A stretch of 64,000 nt of DNA. Source: Rubrivivax sp. GTDB taxonomy: Bacteria; Pseudomonadota; Gammaproteobacteria; Burkholderiales; Burkholderiaceae_C. Numbering within the stretch: position 1 is the first letter of the stretch; every line of letters begins with the position of its first letter. The translations under genes were made by a program, and so were the position numbers. Location: assembly GCA_022842595.1 (NCBI GenBank), contig JALHPF010000006.1, forward strand, positions 1 to 64,000. Direction: 5' to 3'. The notes under the pieces were generated by a model, which saw only the letters and a list, made by a program, of their open reading frames with translations, did no database searches and was not told the origin of the DNA. Of this stretch, positions 25,633 through 35,054 are shown piece by piece.

Positions 25633-26208
25633 TCAGCCGGCGTCGCGCGCCAGCCGTTCGCTTTTCCAGTAGACGTCGTCACCGCCCAGCCCGTCCAGGT
25701 TGGCGCGGTTGAGCACGCGGGCCAGCACGAAGAGCAGGTCGGACAGCCGGTTCAGGTACTGGCGCGGCGCGTCGTTCACGGCCTCGGCCGCGGCGAGCGC
25801 GACGACGGCACGTTCGGCACGGCGCGCCACCGTGCGGCTGACATGCGCCAGCGCCGCGCTGCGTGTGCCGGCGGGCAGGATGAATTCCTTCAGCCGCGGC
25901 AGCTGTTCGTTGTAGTGCGCCAGGGCCTCGTCCAGGCGCAGCACGGCGTCGGTCTTGAGCAGGGTGAAGCCGGGGATGGACAGCTCGCCGCCCAGGTTGA
26001 ACAGCTCGTGCTGGACGACGACCAGCAGCTCACGCACATCGGCCGGCAGCGGCTCGGCCAGCAGCACGCCCAGGCCGCTGTTGAGCTCGTCGACATCGCC
26101 CATGGCCTGCACGCGCAGGTGGTCCTTGGGCACGCGGGTGCCGTCACCCAGGCCGGTGCTGCCATCGTCTCCGGTGCGGGTGGCGATCTGGGTCAGGCGG
26201 TTGCTCAT
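25633..26208 (-). CDS. Corrinoid adenosyltransferase (PduO/MMAB type)
   Basis: 191-residue cob(I)alamin adenosyltransferase that makes adenosylcobalamin from ATP and cob(I)alamin. The N-terminal ATP loop TRTGDDGSTGLGDG, the GDVDELNSGLG block, and VSRTVARRAERAVVAL with NRLSDLLFVLAR are intact family signatures. It acts in the cytoplasm as a trimer. No B12-dependent enzyme gene is adjacent. Confidence 0.96.
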   Translation of the reverse strand: MSNRLTQIATRTGDDGSTGLGDGTRVPKDHLRVQAMGDVDELNSGLGVLLAEPLPADVRELLVVVQHELFNLGGELSIPGFTLLKTDAVLRLDEALAHYNEQLPRLKEFILPAGTRSAALAHVSRTVARRAERAVVALAAAEAVNDAPRQYLNRLSDLLFVLARVLNRANLDGLGGDDVYWKSERLARDAG

Positions 26209-26370
26209 GTCGGTAATCGGTCGAAGACGGAAAGCCGTGATTGAACCACCAGGCGCGAAGGAACAGCCTCACCGACCGGAGATCGCCCTGCTCGTCGGTG
26301 GCGCCTTGGCGCGGCACGGCCTAGGATCCGCCCTGTCCGCAAACTTCGACGCCAGATCCGCTCAACCGCC

Positions 26371-27792
26371 ATGAACGCCCCCTTGCCTGCCCATGTCCTG
26401 CCCACCGCCGAACGCCGGCCCGTGCCTGTGGCCATGCTCACAGCGCTGCAGGCGCAGTTCGGTGAACGCTGCAGCACCGCCCGCGCAGTGTGCGACCAGC
26501 ATGGCCGTGACGAGGGCACCTACCCGCTGACGCCACCCGACGCCGTGGTCTTTTGCGAAAGCACCCAGGACGTTGCCGCCGTGGTGGCGCTGGCACATGA
26601 ACATGCGGTGCCGGTCATTCCGTTTGGCGTGGGCAGTTCGCTCGAAGGCCATCTGCTGGCGGTGCAGGGCGGCGTGAGCATCGACCTGTCGCGCATGAAC
26701 CGCATCGTCGCGCTGCAGCCCGACGACCTGACGGTGACGGTGCAGCCCGGCGTGACGCGCGAGCAGCTGAACCGCGAGATCAAGGACACCGGCCTGTTCT
26801 TCCCGATCGACCCCGGCGCCAACGCCAGCCTGGGCGGCATGACGGCCACACGCGCCAGCGGCACCAACGCCGTGCGCTACGGCACGATGCGCGAGAACGT
26901 GCTGGGCCTGCAGGTGGTGACGGCCACCGGCGAAGTCATCAAGACCGGCACACGCGCGAAGAAGTCATCGGCCGGCTACGACCTGACGCGCCTGTTCGTC
27001 GGCAGCGAGGGCACGCTGGGCGTGATGACCGAGATCACGCTGAAGCTCTACCCGCTGCCCGAGGCGGTGAGCGCCGCGGTGTGCCACTTCCCCAGCATCG
27101 ACGCGGCGGTGCGCACGACGATCCAGATCATCCAGATGGGCGTGCCCATCGCCCGCTGCGAGCTGCTCGACGCCAACGCCATCCGCGCCGTCAACCGCCA
27201 TTCGAAGCTGAGCCTGCGTGAAGCGCCGATGCTGCTGATGGAATTCCACGGCAGCCCGGCGGGTGTGCAGGAACAGGCCGAAACCGTGCAGGCCATTGCC
27301 CAGGAATTCGGCGGCGACCAGTTCGACTGGGCGACCACGCCCGAGGCGCGCACGAAGCTGTGGACGGCCCGCCACCAGGCCTACTTCGCGGCGATCCAGA
27401 CGCGCCCGGGTTGCCGCTGCCTCAGCACTGACACCTGCGTGCCGATCTCCGCCTTGGCAGAGAGCATCGATGCGTCGATCGCAGAGGCCGAAGCAGCCGG
27501 TCTGCCGTACTGGATCGTCGGCCACGTGGGCGACGGCAACTTCCACCTGAGCTACCTGCTTGACCCGAACGACCCCAGCGAGATGGCCACCGCCGAACGG
27601 CTGAGCGAGCAGATGGTGCAGCGGGCCATCCGACTGCAGGGCACCTGCACCGGCGAACATGGCATCGGCCTGCACAAGATGGGCTATCTGGTCGACGAGG
27701 CCGGGGCCGGTGCGGTGGCCGTGATGCGCGAGATCAAGCGCGCGCTGGATCCGAAAAACATCCTGAATCCAGGGAAAGTGGTCGCGATGTAA
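26371..27792 (+). CDS. FAD-binding oxidoreductase (GlcD/D-lactate dehydrogenase type)
   Basis: 473-residue flavoprotein of the vanillyl-alcohol-oxidase fold. The FAD (PCMH) domain covers about residues 55-235 (PVIPFGVGSSLEGHLLA, GGMTATRASGTNAVRYGTMRENVLGL), and the C-terminal substrate domain ends in GEHGIGLHKMGYL and DPKNILNPGKV. Likely substrates are 2-hydroxy acids such as D-lactate or glycolate; no GlcE or GlcF genes are adjacent, favouring a single-subunit D-lactate dehydrogenase. The start at ATG 26371 is preceded by a 160-nt gap. Confidence 0.92.
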   Translation: MNAPLPAHVLPTAERRPVPVAMLTALQAQFGERCSTARAVCDQHGRDEGTYPLTPPDAVVFCESTQDVAAVVALAHEHAVPVIPFGVGSSLEGHLLAVQGGVSIDLSRMNRIVALQPDDLTVTVQPGVTREQLNREIKDTGLFFPIDPGANASLGGMTATRASGTNAVRYGTMRENVLGLQVVTATGEVIKTGTRAKKSSAGYDLTRLFVGSEGTLGVMTEITLKLYPLPEAVSAAVCHFPSIDAAVRTTIQIIQMGVPIARCELLDANAIRAVNRHSKLSLREAPMLLMEFHGSPAGVQEQAETVQAIAQEFGGDQFDWATTPEARTKLWTARHQAYFAAIQTRPGCRCLSTDTCVPISALAESIDASIAEAEAAGLPYWIVGHVGDGNFHLSYLLDPNDPSEMATAERLSEQMVQRAIRLQGTCTGEHGIGLHKMGYLVDEAGAGAVAVMREIKRALDPKNILNPGKVVAM

Positions 27793-27802
27793 GGTGCGGG
27801 GC

Positions 27803-28156
27803 ATGGACACACCCGCCCCCGATCCGGTCGCCCAGGTGCTGGGCCAGCTGCTGCGGCAGCCCGAGCCCTTGCGCGACGTCGAGCTCGAACGCGCGTTGAT
27901 TCGCCTGCAGGCTGCGCGCCCGGACGCCGCCTATCTGCTGCTGCACCGGGTGATGGTGCTGGAAACGGCGCTGCAGCGGCTCTTGCCTCGTGCCGAAGGC
28001 GCGGCCCCGGCCGCGCCAGCGCGCACACGCAGCTTCCTCCGCGACGCAGCCGTCGTCACCGCCGGGGTGGTCGCCGGGCAGGCCCTGTGGCAAGGACTTT
28101 CAGATGTGCCCGCCGCCGACGGCGACGACGGGCTCGACATCGACGGCTGGCTCTAG
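27803..28156 (+). CDS. Small DUF2076-like protein
   Basis: 117 residues. The N-terminal helical part (LERALIRLQAARPDAAYLLLHRVMVLETALQRL) and the later FLRDAAVVTAGVVAGQALW segment resemble DUF2076 proteins in order and spacing, but I cannot be certain of the family. The C-terminus is acidic (DGDDGLDIDGWL). AAGGTG lies about 8 nt upstream of ATG 27803, 10 nt after the FAD oxidoreductase stop, so the two are co-transcribed. Its 3' end overlaps the convergent peptidase gene by 4 nt. Confidence 0.75.
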   Translation: MDTPAPDPVAQVLGQLLRQPEPLRDVELERALIRLQAARPDAAYLLLHRVMVLETALQRLLPRAEGAAPAAPARTRSFLRDAAVVTAGVVAGQALWQGLSDVPAADGDDGLDIDGWL

Positions 28157-30117
28157 CCGCCGGTGGTGGCCGGGGCCGGCGCGGGTGCCGCGGCGGCTGC
28201 AGGGCCGCGGCCAGCGCCCTCGGCGACGAGCTTTTCCATCTCGTCCATCAAGGCGTTCATCTGCTTGAGCAGGGCGCGGTAAGGCTGCGGCGAATTCATG
28301 TCGACGCCGGCTTCCTTCAGCAGCGGCACCGGGTGGCGCGAGCCGCCTGACTTCAGCACGTTCAGATAGGTGTCGCGCGCAGCCACGTCACCGCTGCGCA
28401 AGCCTTCGATGAAGTGGCTGGCAGCGGCCATCGAGGTGGCGTACTGGTACACATAGAACGGCCGGTAGAAGTGCGGGATGAAAGCCCATTCGCTGCAGAC
28501 GCCGGGGTCGATCTTCATCACGCTCTGTGCGTCGCCGGTGTCGCCGTGGTACTTCTTCAGCAGGCTGCAGTACAGCTGCGTCATGCGCTTGCCGGTGACG
28601 GCTTCGCCACGCTCCAGTGCGTCGTGCACCTGCAGTTCGAATTCAGCGAACATGGTCTGGCGGAAGAAGGTGCCGCGCAGGCGCTCGACCGCCTCGCCCA
28701 GGTAGAACAGGCGCTCTTCCTTGCTGGCGGCGTTTTTCAGCACATGGTCCTGCAGCAGCAGTTCGTGCGTGAAGGCGGCAATCTCGGCCAGGAACAGCGG
28801 GTAGCCGGCGGTCTCGAAGGGCTGCGCGGCGTTGGCCTGCAGCGTATGCATGCCATGGCCCCATTCGTGCGCGAAGGTACTGACGCTGTCGAAGGTGTCC
28901 TGGTGGTTCAGGAAGATCAGCGGCGTCATGCCGTAGACGCCGCTCTGGTAGGCGCCCTGGCTCTTGCCCGATGCCGGGTAGACGTGCATCGTGCGTTCAC
29001 CCAGGGCCTGCTGCAGCCGCGCCTGGTAGGGCGCGCCCAGCGGGGCGGTGCTGGCCAGCGTCAGGCGGGCGGCGTCCTCGGGGCTGTAGCGCTTTTCGGT
29101 GCGCACGAGGTCGGGGTAGATGTCGTGGTAGCCCAGGTCGGGCAGGTCCAGCATCTTCTGGCGCAGCTTCAGGTAACGGTGCAGCGTGGGCAGGCCGGCG
29201 TTGGCCTCGGCCACCAGGGTGCGGTAGACGCTTTCGGGAATCGCGTCGTCGGCCAGGCTGGCGGCCACGGCCGACGGGTAGCCGCGCAGCCGCGCGTTCA
29301 CCACGCCGGCTTCGACCCGCTGCGCCAGCGTGCTGCCCAGCGTGTTCTCGACGCGGCTGTAGCTGCGATAGAAGCTGTCGAAGACCTGCTTGCGGACGGC
29401 GCGGTCAGGGTGGGCACGCAGCTTCACGTAGGCCGTGCTGTCCAGCCGCTGCGGCTTGCCGTCGATGGTGAGCGTGGGCCATTCCATGTCCACCGTCACC
29501 AGCAGCTGGCGGGTGTTGCCCTGTGCATTGAGCACCGGCGACAGTGCGGCCAGCGTCTTCTCGGCTTCGGGGTGCAGCCGGTGCTTGGCCTGGCGCAGGG
29601 TTTCTTGCAGACGCACCGCGTGGCGCGCCAGGCCCGGTTCGGCGCGCACGAAGCGGTCGACCTTGGCGGCGCCGAGCGCGGCAATGGCGGTGTCGACCCA
29701 GGCCACCGTGGCACCGACCTGGCCCCACAGCGAGCGCGCCTGGGCGGCGCGTTCCTGGTTGCGTGCGTTGCGGTTGTCGGTGCTGGACAGGGCATTGGCG
29801 TACACCGCCAGCTTGCGCATGCGCTGGCTCACGGCCGAGATCTGGTCCAGCGCCCGGCGCAGGCTGGCGGCATTGCTGCCGAAGCCCTTTTCCAGCGCAC
29901 GCAGCTTGGGCAGTTCGGCCTGCAGGGCCTGGCGCTCGGCTTCCCAGGCGGCGTCGTCCCTGAACAATGGGCTCAGGTCCCAGACATGGCGCGAGTCGCT
30001 GGCGGTGCTGCTGGTGGAGGTGACGGCAGGTGTCTGGGCTTGGGCAGCGCCGAGCGCCAGCAACGCTGCCAAGGCCAGGGTGGCCAGGCGCGGCAGGTCG
30101 TGGGTGATCGAGGGCAT
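28153..30117 (-). CDS. pepF: Exported M3-family oligoendopeptidase F-type metallopeptidase
   Basis: 654 residues. A Sec signal ends near AAQA (residue about 27), which is unusual since classical PepF is cytoplasmic. The zinc motif HEWGH is at 417-421, with the downstream Glu in the EIAAFTHELLL block; the conserved IDPGVCSEWAFIPHFYRPFYVYQYATS block is also present. An Ala/Pro-rich tail ([13 protein letters not shown]) ends the protein. The ATG at 30117 was chosen because the signal peptide begins there; the upstream open frame is not conserved-looking. Likely role: degrading peptides in the periplasm. Confidence 0.92.
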   Translation of the reverse strand: MPSITHDLPRLATLALAALLALGAAQAQTPAVTSTSSTASDSRHVWDLSPLFRDDAAWEAERQALQAELPKLRALEKGFGSNAASLRRALDQISAVSQRMRKLAVYANALSSTDNRNARNQERAAQARSLWGQVGATVAWVDTAIAALGAAKVDRFVRAEPGLARHAVRLQETLRQAKHRLHPEAEKTLAALSPVLNAQGNTRQLLVTVDMEWPTLTIDGKPQRLDSTAYVKLRAHPDRAVRKQVFDSFYRSYSRVENTLGSTLAQRVEAGVVNARLRGYPSAVAASLADDAIPESVYRTLVAEANAGLPTLHRYLKLRQKMLDLPDLGYHDIYPDLVRTEKRYSPEDAARLTLASTAPLGAPYQARLQQALGERTMHVYPASGKSQGAYQSGVYGMTPLIFLNHQDTFDSVSTFAHEWGHGMHTLQANAAQPFETAGYPLFLAEIAAFTHELLLQDHVLKNAASKEERLFYLGEAVERLRGTFFRQTMFAEFELQVHDALERGEAVTGKRMTQLYCSLLKKYHGDTGDAQSVMKIDPGVCSEWAFIPHFYRPFYVYQYATSMAAASHFIEGLRSGDVAARDTYLNVLKSGGSRHPVPLLKEAGVDMNSPQPYRALLKQMNALMDEMEKLVAEGAGRGPAAAAAPAPAPATTGG

Positions 30118-30190
30118 GGTGAGCCTGCGGATGGAGCGACGAAGCCGCGATTCTGGCGCGGCCGCCGATGCCCCCGCAGGCCTGCGGCAC

Positions 30191-31753
30191 TCAGGCCGTT
30201 TCGGTGGCCGGTGCGGGCACGCTCCAGCGCTTGGTGACTTCACCACTGCTGTTGGTGCTTTCCAACTGCACACCGAAGCCCCACAGCCGCGCCACGTGCT
30301 TCAGCACTTCGGTGGCGGTGTCGTGCAGCGGCCGGTCGTTGTGCTGGAAGTGGCGCAAGGTGAGGCTGCGGTCGCCGCGCAGGTTGACGTTCCAGACCTG
30401 GATGTTCGGCTCGCGGCTGCCCAGGTCGTACTGGCGGCTCAGGCTTTCGCGCACACGCCGGTAGCCGGCGTCGTCGTGGATCGCGGCGACCTCGAGTTCG
30501 CTGTCCTTCTCGTCGTCGCGGATCGCAAACAGGCGCAGGTCGCGCATCAGCTTGGGGCTGAGGTACTGCCCGATGAAGCTCTCGTCCTTGAAGTTGCGCA
30601 TGGCGTGGTCCAGCACCGGCAGCCAGGGCTTGTCGGCCATGTCCGGGAACCAGGCGCGGTCTTCCTCGGTCGGGTTCTCGCAGATGCGCTTCATGTCGGT
30701 GTACATCGCAAAACCCAGCGCGTACGGGTTGATGCCGCTGTAGGCCTTGTGGCCCACCGGCGGCTGGTAGATCACGTTGGTGTGGCTCTTCAGCCATTCG
30801 ATCATCACGCCGTCGGTCAGGAAGCCGTCGTCGTACATCGTGTTCAGCAGCTTGTGGTGCCAGAAGGTGGCCCAGCCCTCGTTCATCACCTGCGTCTGGC
30901 GCTGCGGGTAGAAGTACTGCGCCACCTTGCGCACGATGCGCACGATCTCGCGCTGCCAGGGTTCGAGCAGCGGTGCGTTCTTCTCGATGAAGTACAGCAG
31001 GTTTTCCTGCGGTTCGTCGGGGAAGCGCTTGCTCTCGGCCGCGGCGCCGGCCTTCTCGATGGCCTTGGGCAGCGTGCGCCAGAGGTCGTTCACCTGCTGC
31101 TGGGCATAGGCCTCGCGGTCCTTGCGCTCGGCCAGTTCCTGGGCCAGGGTCTTGCGGCTGGGGCGGCGGTAGCGGTCGACGCCGTGGTTGGCCAGCGCGT
31201 GGCAGCTGTCGAGGAATTCCTCGACCGCATCGAGCCCGTGTTTTTCCTCGCAGGCCGCGACATAGTTCTTGGCGTAGACGAGGTAGTCGATGATGGACCC
31301 GGCATCGGTCCACATCCGGAACAGGTAGTTGCCCTTGAAGAAGCTGTTGTGGCCGTAGGCCGCGTGCGCGATGACGAGCGCCTGCATCGCCATCGTGTTT
31401 TCCTCCATCAGGTAGCTGATGCAGGGGTTGCTGTTGATGACGATCTCGTAGGCCAGCCCCATGTGGCCGCGCTTGTAGTTCTTCTCGGTGCTGATGAACT
31501 CCTTGCCGTAGCTCCAGTGCCGGTAGTTCACCGGCATGCCGACGCTGGCATAGGCGTCCATCATCTGCTCGGCGGTGATGATCTCGAGCTGGTTCGGGTA
31601 GGTGTCCAGCCCGAAGCGCTCGGCGGTCTGGCGGATGATGCGGTGGTAGGTTTCCACCAGCTCGAAGTTCCAGTCGCTGGGGCCCGGCAGGTGTTCATGC
31701 GGGCGTTCCAGCAGGGGCAGCGGCTGCTCCAGGGCGGGTGGGCGAAGCTTCAT
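30191..31753 (-). CDS. spoVR: SpoVR family protein
   Basis: 520 residues of the SpoVR/YcgB family, a conserved cytoplasmic protein whose biochemistry is unknown. Typical blocks are WNFELVETYHRII, YPNQLEIITAEQMMDAY, NPCISYLMEENTM, HNSFFKGNYLF, NEGWATFWHH and INPYALGFAMYTDMKRI. GGGAGG precedes the ATG at 31753 by about 6 nt, which decides the start over the longer open frame. It is the last gene of the prkA-yeaH-spoVR operon, separated from yeaH by 76 nt. Confidence 0.95.
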   Translation of the reverse strand: MKLRPPALEQPLPLLERPHEHLPGPSDWNFELVETYHRIIRQTAERFGLDTYPNQLEIITAEQMMDAYASVGMPVNYRHWSYGKEFISTEKNYKRGHMGLAYEIVINSNPCISYLMEENTMAMQALVIAHAAYGHNSFFKGNYLFRMWTDAGSIIDYLVYAKNYVAACEEKHGLDAVEEFLDSCHALANHGVDRYRRPSRKTLAQELAERKDREAYAQQQVNDLWRTLPKAIEKAGAAAESKRFPDEPQENLLYFIEKNAPLLEPWQREIVRIVRKVAQYFYPQRQTQVMNEGWATFWHHKLLNTMYDDGFLTDGVMIEWLKSHTNVIYQPPVGHKAYSGINPYALGFAMYTDMKRICENPTEEDRAWFPDMADKPWLPVLDHAMRNFKDESFIGQYLSPKLMRDLRLFAIRDDEKDSELEVAAIHDDAGYRRVRESLSRQYDLGSREPNIQVWNVNLRGDRSLTLRHFQHNDRPLHDTATEVLKHVARLWGFGVQLESTNSSGEVTKRWSVPAPATETA

Positions 31754-31829
31754 GCGGCCTCCCGCCGGGCCGCCCCAAGGGAGGCCGAGCCCCCTCGGGG
31801 GGCAGCGAACGAAGTGAGCGTGGGGGTGG
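31754..31829. repeat. Intergenic repeat element, copy 2, in the yeaH-spoVR gap
   Basis: This 76-nt gap holds a CCCCCTCGGGGGG hairpin and a core GGGGCAGCGAACG-AA-GTGAGCG-TGGGGG. The core resembles the one at 7500-7549. It interrupts an otherwise tight operon without changing gene orientation. Confidence 0.5.
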
Positions 31830-33116
31830 TCATGCGGCCTTGGCTCCCTCTTTCTTGAAGAGATCACGGAAGACGGGGTAGATCTGGCTGGCCTCGACCG
31901 CCTTGCGCATGGCGAAGTGGCGGTGTGCGGTCTGCAGCTGGGTGTATTCGTCCCACAGGTTCTGCTCTTCCTCGGCCACCTGCACATAAGCGAAGTAGCG
32001 CACCAGCGGCAGGATCTTGTCGGACAGGATCTCGCGGCAGCGGCCGCTGTCGTGGTGCCAGTTGTCGCCGTCGCTGGCCTGGGCGCCGTAGATGTTCCAC
32101 TCGCTCGGGTTGTAGCGCGCCTTGATGATCTCTTCCATCAGCACCAGCGCACTGCTGACCACGGTGCCGCCGGTTTCGCGGGCATGGAAGAAGTTCTCTT
32201 CGTCGACCTCCTGCGCCTGCGTGTGGTGGCGGATGAAGACGAGTTCGATCTTCTCGTAGTGCCGCGTCAGGAACAGGTAGAGCAGGATGAAGAAGCGCTT
32301 GCTCAGTTCCTTGCGGCCTTCGTCCATGCTGCCCGACACGTCCATCAGGCAGAACATCACCGCCTTGCTGGTGGGTACCGGCGTCTTCACTCGGCTGCGG
32401 TACTTGAGGTCGATGGGGTCGAGGTACGGAATGCGCGCGACGCGGCCACGCAGCGCGGCGATTTCCTCGTCCAGCGCCTTCAGTTCGGCGGCAGCCACCT
32501 CGTCGCCGGGCTGCATGGCCGCCAACAGCTGCTCACGCTGTTCCTCCAGTTCACGCAGGCTGCGGCGCGAACCCGCGCCGATGGCGATGCGCCGGCCGAT
32601 GGCGCCGCGCATGCTGCGCACCACGTGCAGGTTGTTGGGTGTGCCGTCGCTGCTGTAGCCGGCGCGGTGGTACTTGAACTCGGGCACCTCGGCCAGCTGG
32701 GTGCGGATCAGGTGCGGCAGTGCCAGGTCCTCGAAGAAGACCTGCATGAACTCTTCCTTGCTCAGGCTGAAGACGAAGTCGTCCTCGCCTTCGCCGGAGT
32801 CGCTGGCCTGGCCCTTGCCGCTGCCGCTGCCGCCGCCACCCTTGGGGCGTTCGATGCGGTCCCCGCGCACGTAGTCCTGGTTGCCAGGGTGCACCGTCTC
32901 GCGCACCCCGCCCTGGCCATGGCCGAAGACGGGTTCGCTCAGGTCGCGCTTGGGGATGTGGATGTCCTCGCCACGTTCGATGTCGCGGATGCCGCGGCCA
33001 TCGATCGCGCGTTTCACGGCCTCGCGGATCTGCTCCTTGTGGCGCCGCAGAAAACGCTCGCGGTTGCCGATGGACTTGTTCTTCCCCGCGAGCCTTCGAT
33101 CGATGATTTGCTGCAC
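31830..33116 (-). CDS. yeaH: YeaH/YhbH family protein (DUF444) with VWA-like domain
   Basis: 428 residues. The N-terminal RRLAGKNKSIGNRERFLRRHK block and a Gly/Ser-rich linker (GGGGSGSGKGQ, about 107-116) lead to a C-terminal von Willebrand A-like domain with MIDAS motif DVSGSMDEG. The protein is the constant partner of the PrkA kinase and SpoVR in starvation and stress responses. It lies 15 nt downstream of prkA. Confidence 0.96.
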   Translation of the reverse strand: MQQIIDRRLAGKNKSIGNRERFLRRHKEQIREAVKRAIDGRGIRDIERGEDIHIPKRDLSEPVFGHGQGGVRETVHPGNQDYVRGDRIERPKGGGGSGSGKGQASDSGEGEDDFVFSLSKEEFMQVFFEDLALPHLIRTQLAEVPEFKYHRAGYSSDGTPNNLHVVRSMRGAIGRRIAIGAGSRRSLRELEEQREQLLAAMQPGDEVAAAELKALDEEIAALRGRVARIPYLDPIDLKYRSRVKTPVPTSKAVMFCLMDVSGSMDEGRKELSKRFFILLYLFLTRHYEKIELVFIRHHTQAQEVDEENFFHARETGGTVVSSALVLMEEIIKARYNPSEWNIYGAQASDGDNWHHDSGRCREILSDKILPLVRYFAYVQVAEEEQNLWDEYTQLQTAHRHFAMRKAVEASQIYPVFRDLFKKEGAKAA

Positions 33117-33131
33117 GAGAACCTTTCGGGT

Positions 33132-35054
33132 TCAGCTTGATTTACGGACACGCAGGTACCACTCGCAGAGCAGCCGCACCTGCTTGGGCGTGTAGCCCTT
33201 GGCCACCATGCGGGTGACGAAGTCTTCGTGCTTCTTGGCTTCGTCGGCGCTGGCCTTGGCGTTGAAGCTGATCACCGGCAAGAGCTCTTCGGTGTTGCTG
33301 AACATCTTCTTCTCGATCACGGCACGCAGCTTCTCGTAGCTCGTCCAGACCGGGTTCTTGCCCTGGTTGTTGGCGCGCGCGCGCAGCACGAAGTTGACGA
33401 TCTCGTTGCGGAAGTCCTTCGGGTTCGCAATGCCCGCCGGTTTCTCGATCTTCTCGAGCTCGCCGTTCAGCGAACCGCGGTCGAAGACCTCGCCGGTGTC
33501 GGTGTCGCGGTATTCGTGGTCCTGGATCCAGTAGTCGGCGTAGGTGACATAACGGTCGAAGATGTTCTGGCCGTATTCGCTGTAGCTTTCCAGGTAGGCG
33601 GTCTGGATTTCCTTGCCGATGAACTCGGCATAGCGTGCGGCCAGGTGTTCCTTGATGAAGGCGGTGTACTTCTGCTCGATCTCGGCCGGGAACTGTTCAC
33701 GCTCGATCTGCTGCTCAAGCACGTACATCAGGTGCACCGGGTTGGCGGCGACCTCGGTGCTGTCGAAGTTGAAGACCTTGGAGAGGATCTTGTAGGCGAA
33801 GCGCGTGCTGATGCCGCTCATGCCTTCGTCGACACCGGCGTAGTCGCGGTATTCCTGGTAGCTCTTGGCGCGCGGGTCGGTGTCCTTCAGGTTTTCACCG
33901 TCGTAGACGAGCATCTTGGAATAGAGGCTGCTGTTCTCGGGCTCCTTCAGCCGCGTGAGGATGGCGAACTGGCTCATCATCTTCAGCGTGCCCGGCGCGC
34001 AGGTGGCGTTGGCCAGTGACGAGCCCTTGAGCAGCTTTTCGTAGATGTGCACTTCCTCGCTCACGCGCAGGCAGTACGGCACCTTGACGATGTAGATGCG
34101 GTCGAGGAAGGCTTCGTTGTTCTTGTTGTTGCGGAAGGCCTTCCATTCGCTTTCGTTGCTGTGCGCCAGCACCACGCCGTCGAAGGGAATCGCGCCGAAG
34201 CCTTCGGTGCCCTTGAAGTTGCCCTCTTGCGTGGCTGTCAGCAGCGGGTGCAGCACCTTGATCGGCGCCTTGAACATTTCCACGAATTCCAGCAGGCCCT
34301 GGTTGCTCAGGCACAGGCCGCCGCTGTAGCTGTAGGCGTCGGGGTCGTCCTGGGCGTAGGTCTCGAGCTTGCGGATGTCGACCTTGCCGACCAGGCTGGA
34401 AATGTCCTGGTTGTTCTCGTCCCCGGGCTCGGTCTTGCTGATGCCCACCTGCTTCAGGATGCTGGGATAGCGCTTGACGACCTTGAACTGGCGGATGTCG
34501 CCACCGAACTCTTCGAGACGCTTCACCGCCCAGGGGCTCATGATGCGGTTCAGGTAGCGGCGCGGGATACCGTATTCCTGCTCGAGGATGGGGCCGTCCT
34601 CGTTGACGTCGAACAGCCCCAGCGGGCTTTCGTTCACCGGGCTGCCCTGGATGGCGTAGAACGGCACCTCCTGCATCAGCTGCTTCAGCCGTTCGGCGAT
34701 GCTGCTCTTGCCACCGCCCACCGGGCCCAGCAGGTAGAGGATCTGCTTCTTTTCTTCCAGCCCCTGCGCGGCATGCCGGAAATACGACACCACCTGTTCG
34801 ATGGCGTCTTCCATGCCGTAGAACTCGGCGAAGGCCGGGTAGACCTTGATCACCTTGTTCGCGAACAGCCGGCTCAGGCGCGGGTCGTTGCGGGTGTCGA
34901 CGGCCTTGGGCTCGCCGATGGCCTTGAGCATGCGCTCGGCGGCGGTGGCATAGGCCAGCGGGTCGCGCTTGCACTCGGCCAGATAGTCTTCGAGGGAAAT
35001 TTCTTCCTCACGCAAACGCTCGTAGCGTGCCTTGAGGTGGCTGATCACGTCCAT
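33132..35054 (-). CDS. prkA: PrkA/YeaG serine protein kinase
   Basis: 640 residues. An AAA-type ATPase part carries Walker A GPVGGGKSS at about 110-118, and the C-terminal PrkA region ends in KGYTPKQVRLLCEWYLRVRKSS. E. coli YeaG is a Ser/Thr kinase needed for adaptation to nitrogen starvation. GGAGG lies about 5 nt upstream of ATG 35054. It is the first gene of prkA-yeaH-spoVR, with a candidate sigma-54 promoter about 200 nt upstream. Confidence 0.97.
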   Translation of the reverse strand: MDVISHLKARYERLREEEISLEDYLAECKRDPLAYATAAERMLKAIGEPKAVDTRNDPRLSRLFANKVIKVYPAFAEFYGMEDAIEQVVSYFRHAAQGLEEKKQILYLLGPVGGGKSSIAERLKQLMQEVPFYAIQGSPVNESPLGLFDVNEDGPILEQEYGIPRRYLNRIMSPWAVKRLEEFGGDIRQFKVVKRYPSILKQVGISKTEPGDENNQDISSLVGKVDIRKLETYAQDDPDAYSYSGGLCLSNQGLLEFVEMFKAPIKVLHPLLTATQEGNFKGTEGFGAIPFDGVVLAHSNESEWKAFRNNKNNEAFLDRIYIVKVPYCLRVSEEVHIYEKLLKGSSLANATCAPGTLKMMSQFAILTRLKEPENSSLYSKMLVYDGENLKDTDPRAKSYQEYRDYAGVDEGMSGISTRFAYKILSKVFNFDSTEVAANPVHLMYVLEQQIEREQFPAEIEQKYTAFIKEHLAARYAEFIGKEIQTAYLESYSEYGQNIFDRYVTYADYWIQDHEYRDTDTGEVFDRGSLNGELEKIEKPAGIANPKDFRNEIVNFVLRARANNQGKNPVWTSYEKLRAVIEKKMFSNTEELLPVISFNAKASADEAKKHEDFVTRMVAKGYTPKQVRLLCEWYLRVRKSS

